Of a stretch of 64,000 bases of DNA, positions 1 to 7,599 are shown in pieces (position 1 is the stretch's first letter; every line of letters starts with the position of its first letter). Where the stretch lies: NCBI RefSeq assembly GCF_003369575.1, contig NZ_PIOC01000017.1, forward strand, positions 1-64,000, given 5' to 3'. The position numbers and the translations under genes are program-made. The DNA comes from Oceanobacillus arenosus. GTDB taxonomy: Bacteria; Bacillota; Bacilli; Bacillales; Amphibacillaceae. Under the pieces are notes generated by a model. That model saw only the letters and a program-made list of their open reading frames with translations, was not told the DNA's origin and searched no databases.

Positions 1-133
1 ATGGGGCATTTTCTAGAGGTATTAGGATAATGAGACATAGTGATGCGCTTAAGCATTATAATCTTATTTAATCCATAAATGGACGAAAGTGCGAACTAAC
101 TGAATTAAAGATAACTTAAAATTAACAAAAGAG

Positions 134-167
134 AAGAGCAGCCAATTTTAGTTGGTTTGCTCTTTTT
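134..167. terminator. Terminator hairpin between upstream phage gene and XRE gene
   Basis: GAGCA plus CCAA pair with TTGG plus TGCTC and are followed by a T-run on the plus strand; the minus side is also flanked by a run that becomes T-rich. It probably stops plus-strand transcription of the gene cut by the window start and serves the minus-strand XRE gene as well. Confidence 0.6.
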
Positions 168-363
168 CTAATTCCAAAATATCGGATATTTCGCATTCAA
201 GAACTTCACATATTTTTGCTAGATTTTGTAGTGGCAATCTTACCGTTTGATTTCTACACATTTCATTTATCGATGGCTGTCGTATTCCGGTTAATCTTGA
301 TAATTCATGCTGGGACATATCTAATTTGTTAAGCAATTGATCTAGTTTTATAATTATTTTCAT
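148..363 (-). CDS. XRE/Cro-CI family phage repressor
   Basis: Small helix-turn-helix protein of 71 residues. The HTH core lies at about residues 17-50 (SQHELSRLTGIRQPSINEM), typical of Cro/C1-type HTH proteins, and an acidic tail follows. There is no protease or oligomerisation domain, so it is a minimal repressor. The start is an ATG with AAAGAGGT seven bases upstream. The gene diverges from the integrase gene at 458, and the space between them holds two identical-arm palindromes (384-398, 420-434) that are its likely operators. I infer that it controls integrase expression and its own; the DNA-binding role is firm, the target is inference. Confidence 0.85.
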   Translation of the reverse strand: MKIIIKLDQLLNKLDMSQHELSRLTGIRQPSINEMCRNQTVRLPLQNLAKICEVLECEISDILELEKEQTN

Positions 364-380
364 AAATTACCTCTTTTCCC

Positions 381-434
381 TTGATACGTTAATCGTATTA
401 TATTATACTCTAATTATCAATACGTTATTCGTAT
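381..434. promoter_or_regulatory. Divergent promoter with two ATACG-N5-CGTAT operators
   Basis: Two perfect inverted repeats, ATACG-TTAAT-CGTAT (384-398) and ATACG-TTATT-CGTAT (420-434), lie 36 bp centre to centre. On the plus strand TTGATA (381-386) and TATACT (404-409) with a 17 bp spacer form a promoter for the integrase, and the first palindrome covers its -35 and spacer. On the minus strand TTGATA (420-415) faces the repressor gene. The layout is that of a repressor-controlled bidirectional switch. Confidence 0.75.
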
Positions 435-457
435 TAAATTATAGGGGAGAGAATATT

Positions 458-1462
458 ATGATTAACGATACAGCTAGGCTTATGAATGATGTGAACGTTG
501 TTACTGGTATCTTGTCTCCAGATGTGGACGAAACAAAATTAATGATTCGAATGGAAGAAATATTAAGCAACTATGAGATTCATAGAAAAACAACAGCTGA
601 TCTCGAAAATGATTTTGAAGAAAATATTAAGATGTATATCGATGCGAAAAGGGTTGAGGGTTTATCCGATATTACTTTGCAAGGCTATTATATCGAATTA
701 AGGTTGTTTGCTAGATTTGTAGATAAGCCTACTGTCCAGGTAAATACCTCTGACATTAGAAAATATCTTGCTTCCAATGATACATGGATGGCGAGTACAG
801 TAGATAGCAAGTTATCTAAAATAAAAAGCTTTTATGGCTGGTTGGTCGGAGAAGAGATTCAATTAAGAAACCCAGCATCAAAAATAAAGCCACCTAAGAA
901 GCCGAAAAGGCTTCCAAGGGGTTTAAGTGTAGAAGAATTGGAAATCGTTAGAGAGTCGTGCAAAACAATTAGGGAAAGGGCACTTATTGAGGTTGCCTAT
1001 TCGACTGGTGCGAGAGTTAGTGAATTAGCAAATATGAAAATTAGTGACATTGACTTTAGAAATATGAGTATTGACATCATCGGCAAGGGTGACAAAGAGA
1101 GAATCGTTTACCTCTCCTTCAAAGCGATGCACCATCTCAATAAATATTTAAAAAATAGAAAAGAAAGTCGTTTTGGAAAGAGTGATTATGTTTTTATCGG
1201 AGAACGCAGACCGTTTAGAGAAATGACAACAAGTGGTATTGAAAGGGTTGTAAATAAGATTGAGGAGCGCGCTAATATAAGCAAGAAATTAACTCCTCAT
1301 GTGTTCCGGCACACTTTTGCGACTTTAAGTATGGAAAACGGCGCCAGCATTACAGATGTTCAACATTTACTAGGCCACGATCGCCCAGAAACAACTCAAA
1401 TTTATGCAATTGTATCAGAAGAACGTAAGAAGCAAGCGCACAGAAGGTATCATGCACAGTAA
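458..1462 (+). CDS. int: Tyrosine recombinase (phage integrase, XerC/D-like)
   Basis: Site-specific recombinase of 334 residues. An N-terminal SAM-like core-binding domain spans about residues 50-150 and the catalytic domain 155-330. The active-site set is visible: Arg186 (TGARVSEL), Lys213 (GKGDKER), His281 and Arg284 (HVFRH), His307 (LLGHDRPETT) and nucleophile Tyr316. The start ATG has GGGGAGAG upstream. The gene sits between a repressor and the tail module rather than at the tRNA-proximal end of the prophage, which is unusual. It could act on the tRNA-Ser attachment site or serve another function such as dimer resolution; its family is certain, its site is not. Confidence 0.93.
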   Translation: MINDTARLMNDVNVVTGILSPDVDETKLMIRMEEILSNYEIHRKTTADLENDFEENIKMYIDAKRVEGLSDITLQGYYIELRLFARFVDKPTVQVNTSDIRKYLASNDTWMASTVDSKLSKIKSFYGWLVGEEIQLRNPASKIKPPKKPKRLPRGLSVEELEIVRESCKTIRERALIEVAYSTGARVSELANMKISDIDFRNMSIDIIGKGDKERIVYLSFKAMHHLNKYLKNRKESRFGKSDYVFIGERRPFREMTTSGIERVVNKIEERANISKKLTPHVFRHTFATLSMENGASITDVQHLLGHDRPETTQIYAIVSEERKKQAHRRYHAQ

Positions 1463-1485
1463 AGCACCCAATAGGGTGCTTTTTT
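1463..1485 (+). terminator. Terminator of the integrase gene
   Basis: Perfect 7 bp stem AGCACCC/GGGTGCT with a four-base loop followed by TTTTT, starting at the last base of the integrase stop codon. Confidence 0.9.
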
Positions 1486-1501
1486 AATTAAAAGAAATGA
1501 G

Positions 1502-3421
1502 GTGAACATCATAGCGAGAGAAAAATTAATAATTAAAGATAGATTAAGCAAAGATGAAGAACCATTGTATGCTGTTAAAAACTTTGTAGTTAAAAATGGA
1601 GTTAACAAATACGATCCAATTACCTTTGTGCTGCCTAAAACAAAAGAAAACGAATACGCCTATCCGATAGTTGATAATGAGAATTTTATATTGTGGGATA
1701 ATCACGAGTACAGAATAAAAGAAATGTACGAAACAATTAAAGGTGAAACTCCCATTAAGTTTATTACAAATGCCAGGCATCGATTTTATGACTTGCTAGA
1801 CACAAATAGAGATACAACCCTCACAACTGGAGCTAAAACGATAAATCAATTACTATCTTTTATATTCACAGGGACACGTTGGAATTTTAGTGTTATAGAT
1901 TCATTCGGCACTTTGGAGTTCGAAAACTTTGGAAATGATAATTGTCTAAGCCTATTTAATAAAGTCATTGAACGATTCGAAGCTGAATTTGTAATCATCG
2001 GTAAGGAAGTAAGAATAACTAAGCCACAAGGAAGTTATGTTGATATGCAGTTTCGATATAACCACAATATAAAGACATTTAAAAGAAATATTGATACATC
2101 TAATCTCTCTACACGAATCAAAGGTACGGGTAAGTTAAATGAAGATGGAACGCCAATTGTATCTGATATATATATTAGCCCAAATGCACACCTGTACACA
2201 GATGATGATGGCAATATAGAGTATAAGGATGCACCACCTTATTCGAATGAAACAATCATACACAAAGACACCTTACGAAAACATTTACAGACAGCCATTC
2301 AAGATGTGCCAGATGTCTATTTTGAATTGGAATTTACTGTTCTACAAGATGCTGGATATACGAAACCGATACCCGAAAGAGGTGATGTAATACCAACAAT
2401 ACTTGAGCAGATTAATGTTGATGTGGATTTACGAATAATGGAAATTGAACAATATCCTTTTAATAAAAACAGGTCGCCAAAAGTAACACTCGCAAATTAT
2501 AAAAAAACGTATACTAACCAACTAATTGATTATCAAAAATCCTTGCTCGATAAGATTTGGGATGAGAACAGCGGAAAATTAAGATATAACGTTTATGATG
2601 AAGCTGTTCAAAGAGCAACTGAAGCGTTGAATAATTCACTAACAGAATTGGAATACCCTCCTGGTATGGGAATAATTGCAAGAGATCCAGAGAACGAAAA
2701 CAGATTTGTTGCCTTTCGTTCTAGTGGAATAGGAATAACTTCCGATGGTGGATTAACATTTGACGAAGCTATCACACATTTAGGAGTAACCACAAGCCTT
2801 TTAACTGCTGGGCAAATATATACAAACAACATTCAAATCATTGGAAACAATGATTTATTTTATTGGGATGGAAATTATTTAATTGCAATCGATGCGAATG
2901 ATCCGAATAAGTATGTAAAGTTAAATAGTGATGGTCTGTATATTGCAAAAGGTGCTATTACAATTGAAGGTAAAGACGGCAGAAAATTTATGCTTGATGG
3001 TCTTGCAAATTTAAACTATAGCGTTTTCCGACATTCCCCAGATTTTAAGAATCAATTTGTGGAGATTGACGGGGTGTTTTATCGCACAAGAGAAACGACC
3101 AGGCAATCTTTTGACCAGTATGCTCTTAGACACGAGGGAAGATATTTAAAGGTACATCTAGCTTATTTTGTTTCAAATAATGCGGAAGGCATACAAGGTA
3201 ATGTTTATGTCGTCGGAACTGAATCCGGAGAACCAATCCTTTTAACTAAAACTATAACAAACACCGGAAGCAATAGTGATAACGCAGTATACGGTGAAGT
3301 GCTAACAATTGATTTAGGAGTACCGACATACAATCGAAGGGCTTTTTACCTACAATTAAGAACAACATCCGCATCTATTTTTGCCTACGCAAGGGTGAGG
3401 GAAATTTGGCAGGAGGGATAG
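1502..3421 (+). CDS. Phage tail-associated protein (prophage endopeptidase tail / Tal family)
   Basis: Large structural protein of about 639 residues. The N-terminal part (residues 1-330, with LYAVKNF and an FVLP segment) resembles the gp18-like/prophage-endopeptidase tail proteins at the tip of Gram-positive siphophages. The middle (about 355-450, GMGIIARDPENENRF) resembles the segment that precedes fibre domains, and the C-terminus is a beta-rich domain likely to bind the host surface. The start is doubtful: GTG at 1502 has no ribosome site, whereas an ideal GAGGTGA (1499-1505) stands five bases before an ATA codon at 1511. It is followed after one base by the next phage gene. Confidence 0.82.
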   Translation: MNIIAREKLIIKDRLSKDEEPLYAVKNFVVKNGVNKYDPITFVLPKTKENEYAYPIVDNENFILWDNHEYRIKEMYETIKGETPIKFITNARHRFYDLLDTNRDTTLTTGAKTINQLLSFIFTGTRWNFSVIDSFGTLEFENFGNDNCLSLFNKVIERFEAEFVIIGKEVRITKPQGSYVDMQFRYNHNIKTFKRNIDTSNLSTRIKGTGKLNEDGTPIVSDIYISPNAHLYTDDDGNIEYKDAPPYSNETIIHKDTLRKHLQTAIQDVPDVYFELEFTVLQDAGYTKPIPERGDVIPTILEQINVDVDLRIMEIEQYPFNKNRSPKVTLANYKKTYTNQLIDYQKSLLDKIWDENSGKLRYNVYDEAVQRATEALNNSLTELEYPPGMGIIARDPENENRFVAFRSSGIGITSDGGLTFDEAITHLGVTTSLLTAGQIYTNNIQIIGNNDLFYWDGNYLIAIDANDPNKYVKLNSDGLYIAKGAITIEGKDGRKFMLDGLANLNYSVFRHSPDFKNQFVEIDGVFYRTRETTRQSFDQYALRHEGRYLKVHLAYFVSNNAEGIQGNVYVVGTESGEPILLTKTITNTGSNSDNAVYGEVLTIDLGVPTYNRRAFYLQLRTTSASIFAYARVREIWQEG

Positions 3422-3422
3422 T

Positions 3423-3623
3423 ATGGATATATACTCTGATGATAGAATTTTAGTTTATGTAGATGTCGATGAAAATGGGGTAATAACTGATGCGGAAATC
3501 GGAAAAAGGATAATACCGAGTAAAGAATTTAGATATTTTTTTATTACCGAAGATGAAGAGATGCTAACATATCCAGAAAAATTTAAAGTTATTGATAATG
3601 AGTTAGTCAAAAGCGCTGAATAG
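3423..3623 (+). CDS. Small phage protein, tail-fibre associated position
   Basis: A 66-residue acidic protein with no recognised domain. It starts with ATG behind AGGAGGGATAGT and follows the tail protein by one base, so it is translationally coupled. Small proteins of this size commonly sit between tail fibre and holin genes in Bacillus and Staphylococcus phages (XkdX-like or DUF2977-like position), but I cannot assign a family from the sequence. Confidence 0.7.
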   Translation: MDIYSDDRILVYVDVDENGVITDAEIGKRIIPSKEFRYFFITEDEEMLTYPEKFKVIDNELVKSAE

Positions 3624-3646
3624 GCGTATTTTTATGCACAAAAACA

Positions 3647-3741
3647 GGAGATAGCCACAACTATCTCCCTGCCCACGTTGCCGGGGTGACAGCGTGGGTT
3701 ATTTAATTGTATACCCGAACCGATAGTTTGTAACCGGGGTA
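3647..3741 (+). ncRNA. Candidate structured RNA upstream of lysis cassette
   Basis: Three successive stem-loops fill the gap between tail and lysis genes. They are GGAGATAG/CTATCTCC (3647-3668, loop of six), CCCACGTTG/CAGCGTGGG (3672-3698, nine pairs with one G-U, loop CCGGGGTGA) and TACCC/GGGTA (3712-3741). The loop sequence CCGGGGTGA recurs as CCGGGGTAA in the third element. No T-run follows the first hairpin, so these are not simply terminators. It may be an RNA-processing or translation-control element for the xhlA-like gene; function unknown. Confidence 0.45.
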
Positions 3742-3767
3742 ATAAGCCCTATAAAGGGGGATTGAGA

Positions 3768-4079
3768 GTGGGTGAACCAGCAGTGCAGCTCATTGAACAA
3801 AGCGTTAAAAACAATACGCAAGACATAAGGGAAATGAAAAAGGAGATCGACAAGTTGAAAGGTGACGTATCCGATGTGAAATCGAACCAACAATTAACCA
3901 ATCAAAACGTATCACACATCCTAGAAACACTATCGGATTTAAAATCGAATTTTAAAGAACTTGATGTAAAACTAGATAGCGACAAAGATGAACAGCTTAG
4001 AAAATATAAATCAATGATATGGCAAGTTGCAGCGGCTATTATTATAGCCTTTATATTGGTTTCATTGGGATTACGATAA
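3768..4079 (+). CDS. xhlA: XhlA-like lysis accessory protein
   Basis: Protein of about 103 residues with an N-terminal alpha-helical, heptad-rich part (residues 5-75, KNNTQDIREMKKEIDKLKGD) and one C-terminal membrane segment (about 82-101). This is the layout of the XhlA/hemolysin family, which works with the holin and amidase in cell lysis. GTG at 3768 is chosen because AAAGGGGG lies seven bases before it; TTG at 3762 would be too close. The next gene is the holin, 14 bases downstream. Confidence 0.8.
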   Translation: MGEPAVQLIEQSVKNNTQDIREMKKEIDKLKGDVSDVKSNQQLTNQNVSHILETLSDLKSNFKELDVKLDSDKDEQLRKYKSMIWQVAAAIIIAFILVSLGLR

Positions 4080-4093
4080 TGGGAGGTAATTAA

Positions 4094-4375
4094 ATGTTCA
4101 AAACTAATTTAACAGTTGAAAAGGAAGTCAAACAGGAAGCTAAAACAGGTTTAATCATGCAGTTTACAGGGATGTTATCAGCATTGATTCCTGTACTCGC
4201 GTTATTAGGTGTTAAATTCGACTGGCTAACACAAGAATTTGTGGATAGCCTTTATTTATTTTTAGTTGCTTTAGCGCCTTTAGTTTTGACGTTTTACACG
4301 ATTTATAAGAATCATTACTCCGGTAAAAAAGCACAGGAACAAAATGAAGTATTGAAGAAGGAGGGGTTAAAATAA
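4094..4375 (+). CDS. Phage holin
   Basis: A 93-residue membrane protein with two hydrophobic segments (about 21-42 and 52-72), a charged N-terminus and a Lys-rich C-terminal tail, as in class II holins of Gram-positive phages. It makes the membrane lesions that release the endolysin. GGGAGGTAATTAA precedes the ATG. Its stop codon overlaps the endolysin start (TAATG), so the two are translationally coupled. Confidence 0.85.
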   Translation: MFKTNLTVEKEVKQEAKTGLIMQFTGMLSALIPVLALLGVKFDWLTQEFVDSLYLFLVALAPLVLTFYTIYKNHYSGKKAQEQNEVLKKEGLK

Positions 4376-5244
4376 TGGTAAAAATCATAGATCAGATTGT
4401 TTCAGACAGTATCGCAAATCAAAGAACATACGGAAATAGCAATCCAATTAATACTATTACAGTACACCAAACAGGTAACACGAATAAAGGCGCAGATGCA
4501 CAAGCACACGCAAATATACAAACTAAATTAAATCCAAGACAAGCTAGTTGGCATTATCAAGTCGATGATAAACACGCTATTCAATCGTTTAAAGATACAG
4601 CGCAATGTTGGGCAGCGGGTGATGGGCGAGGTCCAGGTAATCTGCGTTCTATTCACATTGAGTTATGTATTAATTCAGATGGAGATTATAAAAAGACAAT
4701 ACAGAATGGTGCTGAATTGGTAAAACATTTAATGGACAAGCATAATTTATCCATTAATCAAGTTAAACAGCATCACGATTGGTCTGGTAAGAATTGCCCT
4801 GCACAAATCAGAGCAGGAAAAGATGGTATTACATGGGGTGATTTTGTTGCGTTGGTCAAAGACGAAAAAGTTTTATTGGCACCTAAACAAGCGGTTAAGA
4901 CATCCACAGTCATGACAGATAGCATTGTAGATTGGATGAATGCTAATAAAATGGATTCAAGCTACCCAAACCGAGCTAAATTAGCTAAGCAACATGGCAT
5001 AAATAATTATAGCGGTACTGCTGAACAAAATACTCAATTGTTAAACAAGTTAAGAGCAGGTACACCTAAACAGACTGCAAAAAAAGGTAATCAAACGACT
5101 ACATCTGTAGTAGATTACCTTAAATCAATTGGTGCTGATTCAAATTTTGCTAATCGTAAAAAGTTAGCTGACAAACACGGTATTAAGAATTACACGGGTA
5201 CTGCATCACAAAATAGCCAGTTGCTTAAAAAGTTAAGAGGATAA
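4375..5244 (+). CDS. Endolysin: N-acetylmuramoyl-L-alanine amidase (Amidase_2) with two C-terminal repeats
   Basis: Cell-wall hydrolase of 289 residues. The Amidase_2 (PGRP/T7 lysozyme-like) domain covers about residues 20-160 with the zinc ligand and catalytic candidates His31, Glu96, His133/134 and Cys141 (HHDWSGKNCP). Two tandem repeats of about 46 residues follow (181-227 and 242-288), each starting S[IV]VD[WY] and ending LLxKLR. They are probably cell-wall-binding modules. There is no signal peptide, consistent with holin-dependent release. A terminator follows. Confidence 0.92.
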   Translation: MVKIIDQIVSDSIANQRTYGNSNPINTITVHQTGNTNKGADAQAHANIQTKLNPRQASWHYQVDDKHAIQSFKDTAQCWAAGDGRGPGNLRSIHIELCINSDGDYKKTIQNGAELVKHLMDKHNLSINQVKQHHDWSGKNCPAQIRAGKDGITWGDFVALVKDEKVLLAPKQAVKTSTVMTDSIVDWMNANKMDSSYPNRAKLAKQHGINNYSGTAEQNTQLLNKLRAGTPKQTAKKGNQTTTSVVDYLKSIGADSNFANRKKLADKHGIKNYTGTASQNSQLLKKLRG

Positions 5245-5251
5245 AACTAAC

Positions 5252-5280
5252 CCCCTAGCCGATTGGTTAGGGGTATTTTA
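5252..5280 (+). terminator. Terminator after endolysin
   Basis: Nine-pair stem CCCCTAGCC/GGTTAGGGG with loop GATT and a T-rich tail. It separates the lysis cassette from the post-lysis genes. Confidence 0.85.
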
Positions 5281-5296
5281 TATAAGGAGTGATAGC

Positions 5297-5659
5297 ATGT
5301 TAAAAATCAGTAAAAATGTAGGGCTTACAGATATTGTATCAGCAGGAAATCCGATTTCAAGCCAACATCCTATTAGTGGAAGTACAGAAACCATACAAGT
5401 ATATTTATTTAATGATGATGCCACAAAACGATATGAATCCGTTACTGTTAATGCAATAGATACAACAGGACCAGACGAATCGAATTGGGTGAAGCTATCT
5501 ACAAACGGAACAACGTTTACAGACACAATTAATTTTGCGGAAATTAAAGATACAGTGGGGCATCTTTTTTATGTACGTGTGACTACTCCAAGTGTGGCTG
5601 ATACTCAAAATAAAACGGATATTAAATTATCTGTAGTTGGTACGGAGTTTGCGGTGTGA
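5297..5659 (+). CDS. Phage hypothetical protein, beta-rich, post-lysis cassette
   Basis: 120-residue protein without a recognised family. The pattern of alternating hydrophobic residues (TIQVYLFND, HLFYVRVTT, DIKLSVVG) suggests an Ig-like or jelly-roll beta-sandwich of the sort used in tail and head decoration proteins. AAGGAGTG precedes the ATG. Its stop overlaps the next gene (GTGTGA), giving a four-gene coupled cassette (5297-7304) located after the endolysin. Confidence 0.75.
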   Translation: MLKISKNVGLTDIVSAGNPISSQHPISGSTETIQVYLFNDDATKRYESVTVNAIDTTGPDESNWVKLSTNGTTFTDTINFAEIKDTVGHLFYVRVTTPSVADTQNKTDIKLSVVGTEFAV

Positions 5660-5895
5660 AATACTACAAAGTAAACATGATTGGTGATGGTTCAGAAGGT
5701 AATGAGTTTAGACCCGATATTCCCGAAGGTGCGCCATTTGTGTGGTCAGATAATCGTTGCCCTACATGTGGTACTTATATCATGGCTTCAAGTGATATTG
5801 TGGAAGGATTAGAACATATCACAGATTTATATCAAGCGTGTGAGAGTAGGGGATTAGACGTTGATGATGTCACGAAATGGTTTGTGGGTGAGTAA
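5656..5895 (+). CDS. Phage hypothetical protein with a CPTCG knuckle
   Basis: 79-residue protein starting with GTG and overlapping the preceding gene by four bases. It holds a single CPTCG motif (about residues 35-39) that could bind metal only with other ligands or as a dimer, and an acidic C-terminal helix. The next gene starts immediately after its stop codon. Family not recognised; coupling argues for a structural or assembly role together with its neighbours. Confidence 0.7.
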   Translation: MKYYKVNMIGDGSEGNEFRPDIPEGAPFVWSDNRCPTCGTYIMASSDIVEGLEHITDLYQACESRGLDVDDVTKWFVGE

Positions 5896-7032
5896 ATGGC
5901 TATATTAATTAAACATACCTTTACAGGGGCAAATAGTACAACTGGATTGCCTAGTGCCGATACCGGTCAAACAACGCAAGTATTGTCAGGTGTTTGGGGA
6001 ATAGATAATAACCAAGCTTATTATGTAGGTGGCGGAAATGCGCTAGTCACTTGGGAATCTAATCATTCTGACATTATCGTTAGCTTGGTAAGTAAAGGGT
6101 ATGTTCAAGGTTATCTGGCAGGTGCTATGATGTTCAGAGTATCTGATGACAAAAATTATTGGCTTTTTAGAAAATTGGGTGATGATTTACAACTTTACAA
6201 ATTTGTTAATGGTACAGCTTCATTGGTTGCTACAAAGAATCTCAGAGCATGGAGTAACGGTGATTATATATTTAAGATTGTGGCTAAAGGTTCTTCTATT
6301 GAGTGTTTCATTAATGATGTTTTGGAGTTTTCAATAACTGATACCCACAATCAAAAGGCAACAAAACATGGTTTAAGGCAACATCTGCCATCTAACGTTA
6401 GATACGACGACTTCCTAGTCGAATCCCTAACAGAAGAACCAATAGGAACACCAGTAACCCAAACATATGAAACAAAACAATCAATTTACGCCAATCGCAT
6501 AAAACAACATGATATGCATCAATCACTTTATCAAGCTATCAATCGGTCATTCGATACAAAACAATTTCTATATAAAAACATCACGAATCAATACACCACA
6601 GAACAACAAATTTATAAAACAGTAAATATTATTTTTGATACTTTACAAGAGATATTCAATACAGGCATATTACGACAATACGAATATGATTTAAGCCTAT
6701 CCATCTATGCTGATAAACAACGTCTACACGATATGGAAATAAGCCAGTATAAAGACGTTTCAGATGATTACAACCTAATACAAACAATCTACAAACTAAC
6801 GCAGTCAGAGGGAGATATAAGCCTTGTAATTCATGCGGATAGACAGACTAATTTTGGTACGTTGCAAAGTCTCTATAAAGATTTTTCAGTGAATTACGAT
6901 ACAAGGCAAACTATATTTAATCCAGATACTTCACTAATCCACACGATTAAATTAAAGGGTAACCGCAATTTGCATATTTATCTGAAAGGTAACCGTAATC
7001 TCACGATAAGATTGAAGGGTGTGATTAAATGA
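5896..7032 (+). CDS. Fibre-like phage protein: lectin-like domain plus periodic Tyr/Gln repeats
   Basis: 378-residue protein in two parts. Residues 1-178 look like a concanavalin A/LamG-type sandwich (LVTWESNHSDIIVSLVSKGY, YWLFRK, GDYIFKIVAKG, SIECFINDV). From about residue 190 to 345 a motif close to Y[DE]TxQxIYK returns roughly every 18-20 residues, with stretches that also match ISLxIxAD. The end holds two KGNRNLxIxLKG units. I infer a receptor-binding or tail-fibre protein. It is coupled to the genes on both sides: it begins directly after the preceding stop and its TGA overlaps the next ATG. Confidence 0.72.
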   Translation: MAILIKHTFTGANSTTGLPSADTGQTTQVLSGVWGIDNNQAYYVGGGNALVTWESNHSDIIVSLVSKGYVQGYLAGAMMFRVSDDKNYWLFRKLGDDLQLYKFVNGTASLVATKNLRAWSNGDYIFKIVAKGSSIECFINDVLEFSITDTHNQKATKHGLRQHLPSNVRYDDFLVESLTEEPIGTPVTQTYETKQSIYANRIKQHDMHQSLYQAINRSFDTKQFLYKNITNQYTTEQQIYKTVNIIFDTLQEIFNTGILRQYEYDLSLSIYADKQRLHDMEISQYKDVSDDYNLIQTIYKLTQSEGDISLVIHADRQTNFGTLQSLYKDFSVNYDTRQTIFNPDTSLIHTIKLKGNRNLHIYLKGNRNLTIRLKGVIK

Positions 7033-7304
7033 ATTTTTCCATGACCGCAGGAGATACGAAATACATTGAAATAGAATTAAATGAAGATGCAGCAGCTTTA
7101 AATGGTGCAACTTTAAAATTCGGATTTGACGATGTGGTTAAGAATGGGACGCTGAAAGGAAATATATTCATTGTTAAATTAGATCCATCGGATACAGAAG
7201 ATAAAGGTGGATTTCACAAGTATGAAGCAGAGGTCACGGATACGCAGGGGAATGTTTCAACAGTTGTTAAGGGTGGAATGTCGATAGAGCAGAATAAAGT
7301 TTGA
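7029..7304 (+). CDS. Small beta-sandwich phage protein, BppU/Ig-like
   Basis: 91 residues, starting MNFSMTAGDTKYIEIEL. The pattern (a short strand, then DTKYIEIEL and ALNGATLKFGF) is like the N-terminal domain of baseplate upper proteins (BppU) and Ig-like phage domains that open with a TxGDTxxxxV/I motif. Overlaps the fibre-like gene by four bases (ATGA). Likely the last gene of the cassette because a strong terminator follows at once. Confidence 0.7.
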   Translation: MNFSMTAGDTKYIEIELNEDAAALNGATLKFGFDDVVKNGTLKGNIFIVKLDPSDTEDKGGFHKYEAEVTDTQGNVSTVVKGGMSIEQNKV

Positions 7305-7308
7305 TTGT

Positions 7309-7337
7309 AAGCCCTCACTGTTGTGAGGGCTTGTTTT
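7309..7337. terminator. Convergent terminator
   Basis: Perfect ten-pair stem AAGCCCTCAC/GTGAGGGCTT with loop TGTT followed by GTTTTA on the plus strand. It lies between the plus-strand fibre cassette and the minus-strand peptide/XRE genes. Confidence 0.85.
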
Positions 7338-7339
7338 AC

Positions 7340-7396
7340 TTACATTAAATTAAGTGGCGGTTTAGGGTCTTTCATCGGTGGTTTTGGATCCATCAT
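7340..7396 (-). CDS. 18-residue DPKPP-repeat peptide coupled to XRE gene
   Basis: Open reading frame encoding MMDPKPPMKDPKPPLNLM. AAGGAGTGA stands eight bases before its ATG and overlaps the stop codon of the XRE gene just upstream on the same strand, so translation of the two is coupled. The peptide contains a direct repeat, DPKPP-M-K-DPKPP. No membrane segment or export signal is visible. Nothing in my knowledge identifies the family. It could be a signalling, antirepressor or toxin-type micropeptide; all of these are speculation. Confidence 0.5.
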   Translation of the reverse strand: MMDPKPPMKDPKPPLNLM

Positions 7397-7398
7397 TA

Positions 7399-7599
7399 TT
7401 AATCACTCCTTTCGTATAGTTCATCTACTTTGCAATCTAATAAAACGGCTAGTTTAAATAAATTTACAACAGATGGGATGCTTACATCATTAATCCATCT
7501 TGATAATACCACATGACTTACACCTATTTGTTTAGCGACCCACATCTTTTTATATCCTCTTATTTCAATCCAATAACCTATCCTACTTTTTAATTCCAT
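7399..7599 (-). CDS. XRE-family HTH regulator (second phage repressor-like)
   Basis: 66-residue HTH protein; the recognition region is VAKQIGVSHVVLSRWINDVS (about residues 20-39), typical of Cro/CI proteins of this minimal type. ATG at 7599 is chosen since AGGTGA lies five bases before it; the GTG further upstream would overlap that site. It diverges from the FtsK-like gene, and an AT-rich 330 bp region lies between. It shares a transcript with the 18-residue peptide gene. Confidence 0.82.
   Translation of the reverse strand: MELKSRIGYWIEIRGYKKMWVAKQIGVSHVVLSRWINDVSIPSVVNLFKLAVLLDCKVDELYERSD

Noticed and set aside
1-71. C-terminal end of a gene cut by the window start
   Set aside because: Two plus-strand frames are open to position 30 and 71, but neither short tail can be matched to a family, so I cannot choose a frame.
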